Below are positions 63,845-64,000 of a DNA stretch of 64,000 bases, piece by piece. The position numbers were made by a program, and so were the translations under genes. Numbering within the stretch: the stretch's first letter is position 1; each line of letters opens with the position of its first letter. Origin of the DNA: Salimicrobium flavidum. GTDB taxonomy: Bacteria; Bacillota; Bacilli; Bacillales; Halobacillaceae. The notes beneath the pieces are model-generated. The model saw only the letters and a list, made by a program, of their open reading frames with translations, was not told the DNA's origin and did not search any database. The DNA is taken from NCBI RefSeq assembly GCF_900156645.1, contig NZ_FTOC01000007.1, forward strand, positions 62,001 through 126,000, written 5' to 3'.

Positions 63845-64000
63845 ATGGACAAAAAAGATATCGCTGCCCTGCGCAGACAGTTGAAAACAGATACAGATTT
63901 ACTGAAAATAAATGACCTTTTCACCGTATACATCATGAAGGAAACATCGGAACCATTCCACTACCAGCACCAGACATTCGACATGCTCGAGGAGGAACAG
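63845..64000 (+). CDS. DUF4317 family protein, 5' part
   Basis: The first 52 codons run off the window. The start MDKKDIAALRRQLKTDTDLLK is the typical DUF4317 N-terminus, a soluble family of about 400 residues of unknown function in Firmicutes. AGGAGG is correctly placed before the ATG. It marks the return to core sequence after the accessory patch. Confidence 0.8.
   Translation, partial: MDKKDIAALRRQLKTDTDLLKINDLFTVYIMKETSEPFHYQHQTFDMLEEEQ

Overview
The window is a core chromosomal segment of a Gram-positive, low-to-moderate G+C Bacillaceae. Its gene order follows the Bacillus subtilis stretch that runs from rnhC-pheST through thrS, dnaBI, polA, phoPR, the TCA cluster, pfkA-pyk, accDA, dnaE, ackA, thiI and ezrA to rpsD. 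Acidic proteins and the style of the intergenic repeats suggest a moderately halophilic genus such as Halobacillus or Salimicrobium; that is inference, since no 16S rRNA gene is present. Most genes lie on the minus strand, so transcription usually runs from high to low coordinates.

Region by region: 1-4.6 kb holds the 3' part of rnhC facing pheST, with a Phe-type T-box. 4.6-8.1 kb holds an rRNA methyltransferase, an M42 aminopeptidase, a dimeric dUTPase, sigma-W-type ysdB and ysdA. 8.1-11.8 kb is infC-rpmI-rplT behind an L20-type leader (infC starts at AUU), then thrS with a Thr T-box. 11.8-21 kb carries dnaI, dnaB, nrdR, an unknown gene, speD, gapB, coaE, mutM and polA. 21-31 kb has phoPR, a MaoC-like hydratase, citZ-icd-mdh, fxsA and pfkA-pyk. 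31-38.4 kb has gntR(fadR-like)-accDA, a malic enzyme with a TTG start, and dnaE. 38.4-42.1 kb has nrnA, ytpI and ytoI among mobile intergenic repeats.

42.1-46.9 kb is the most unusual part: a six-gene envelope-stress type operon (DUF4178, PspA, DUF4247, DUF350, a membrane-anchored aminopropyltransferase and a metallo-beta-lactamase-fold hydrolase). It sits behind a near-perfect sigma-W promoter and contains two internal terminator-like hairpins. 47-60.2 kb returns to core genes: uspA, ackA, ytxK, nadK, ytcJ, nifS-thiI, ezrA, hisJ, refZ, msrC and rpsD with its S4-type leader.

60.3-63.7 kb is an AT-rich accessory patch. An IS1595-family element with an 8-bp target duplication and a passenger membrane gene splits an accessory gene; precise removal of the element restores the frame. 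The short intergenic repeats at about 38.5, 41.6 and 55.0 kb share the GGCTCTGTTAAA-like termini of this IS, and one is flanked by a perfect 8-bp duplication, so they look like MITEs moved by IS1595-type transposases. Candidate cre sites at gapB, pfkA, uspA and ackA suggest that CcpA co-ordinates the carbon genes here. The last gene, a DUF4317-family gene, runs off the window.
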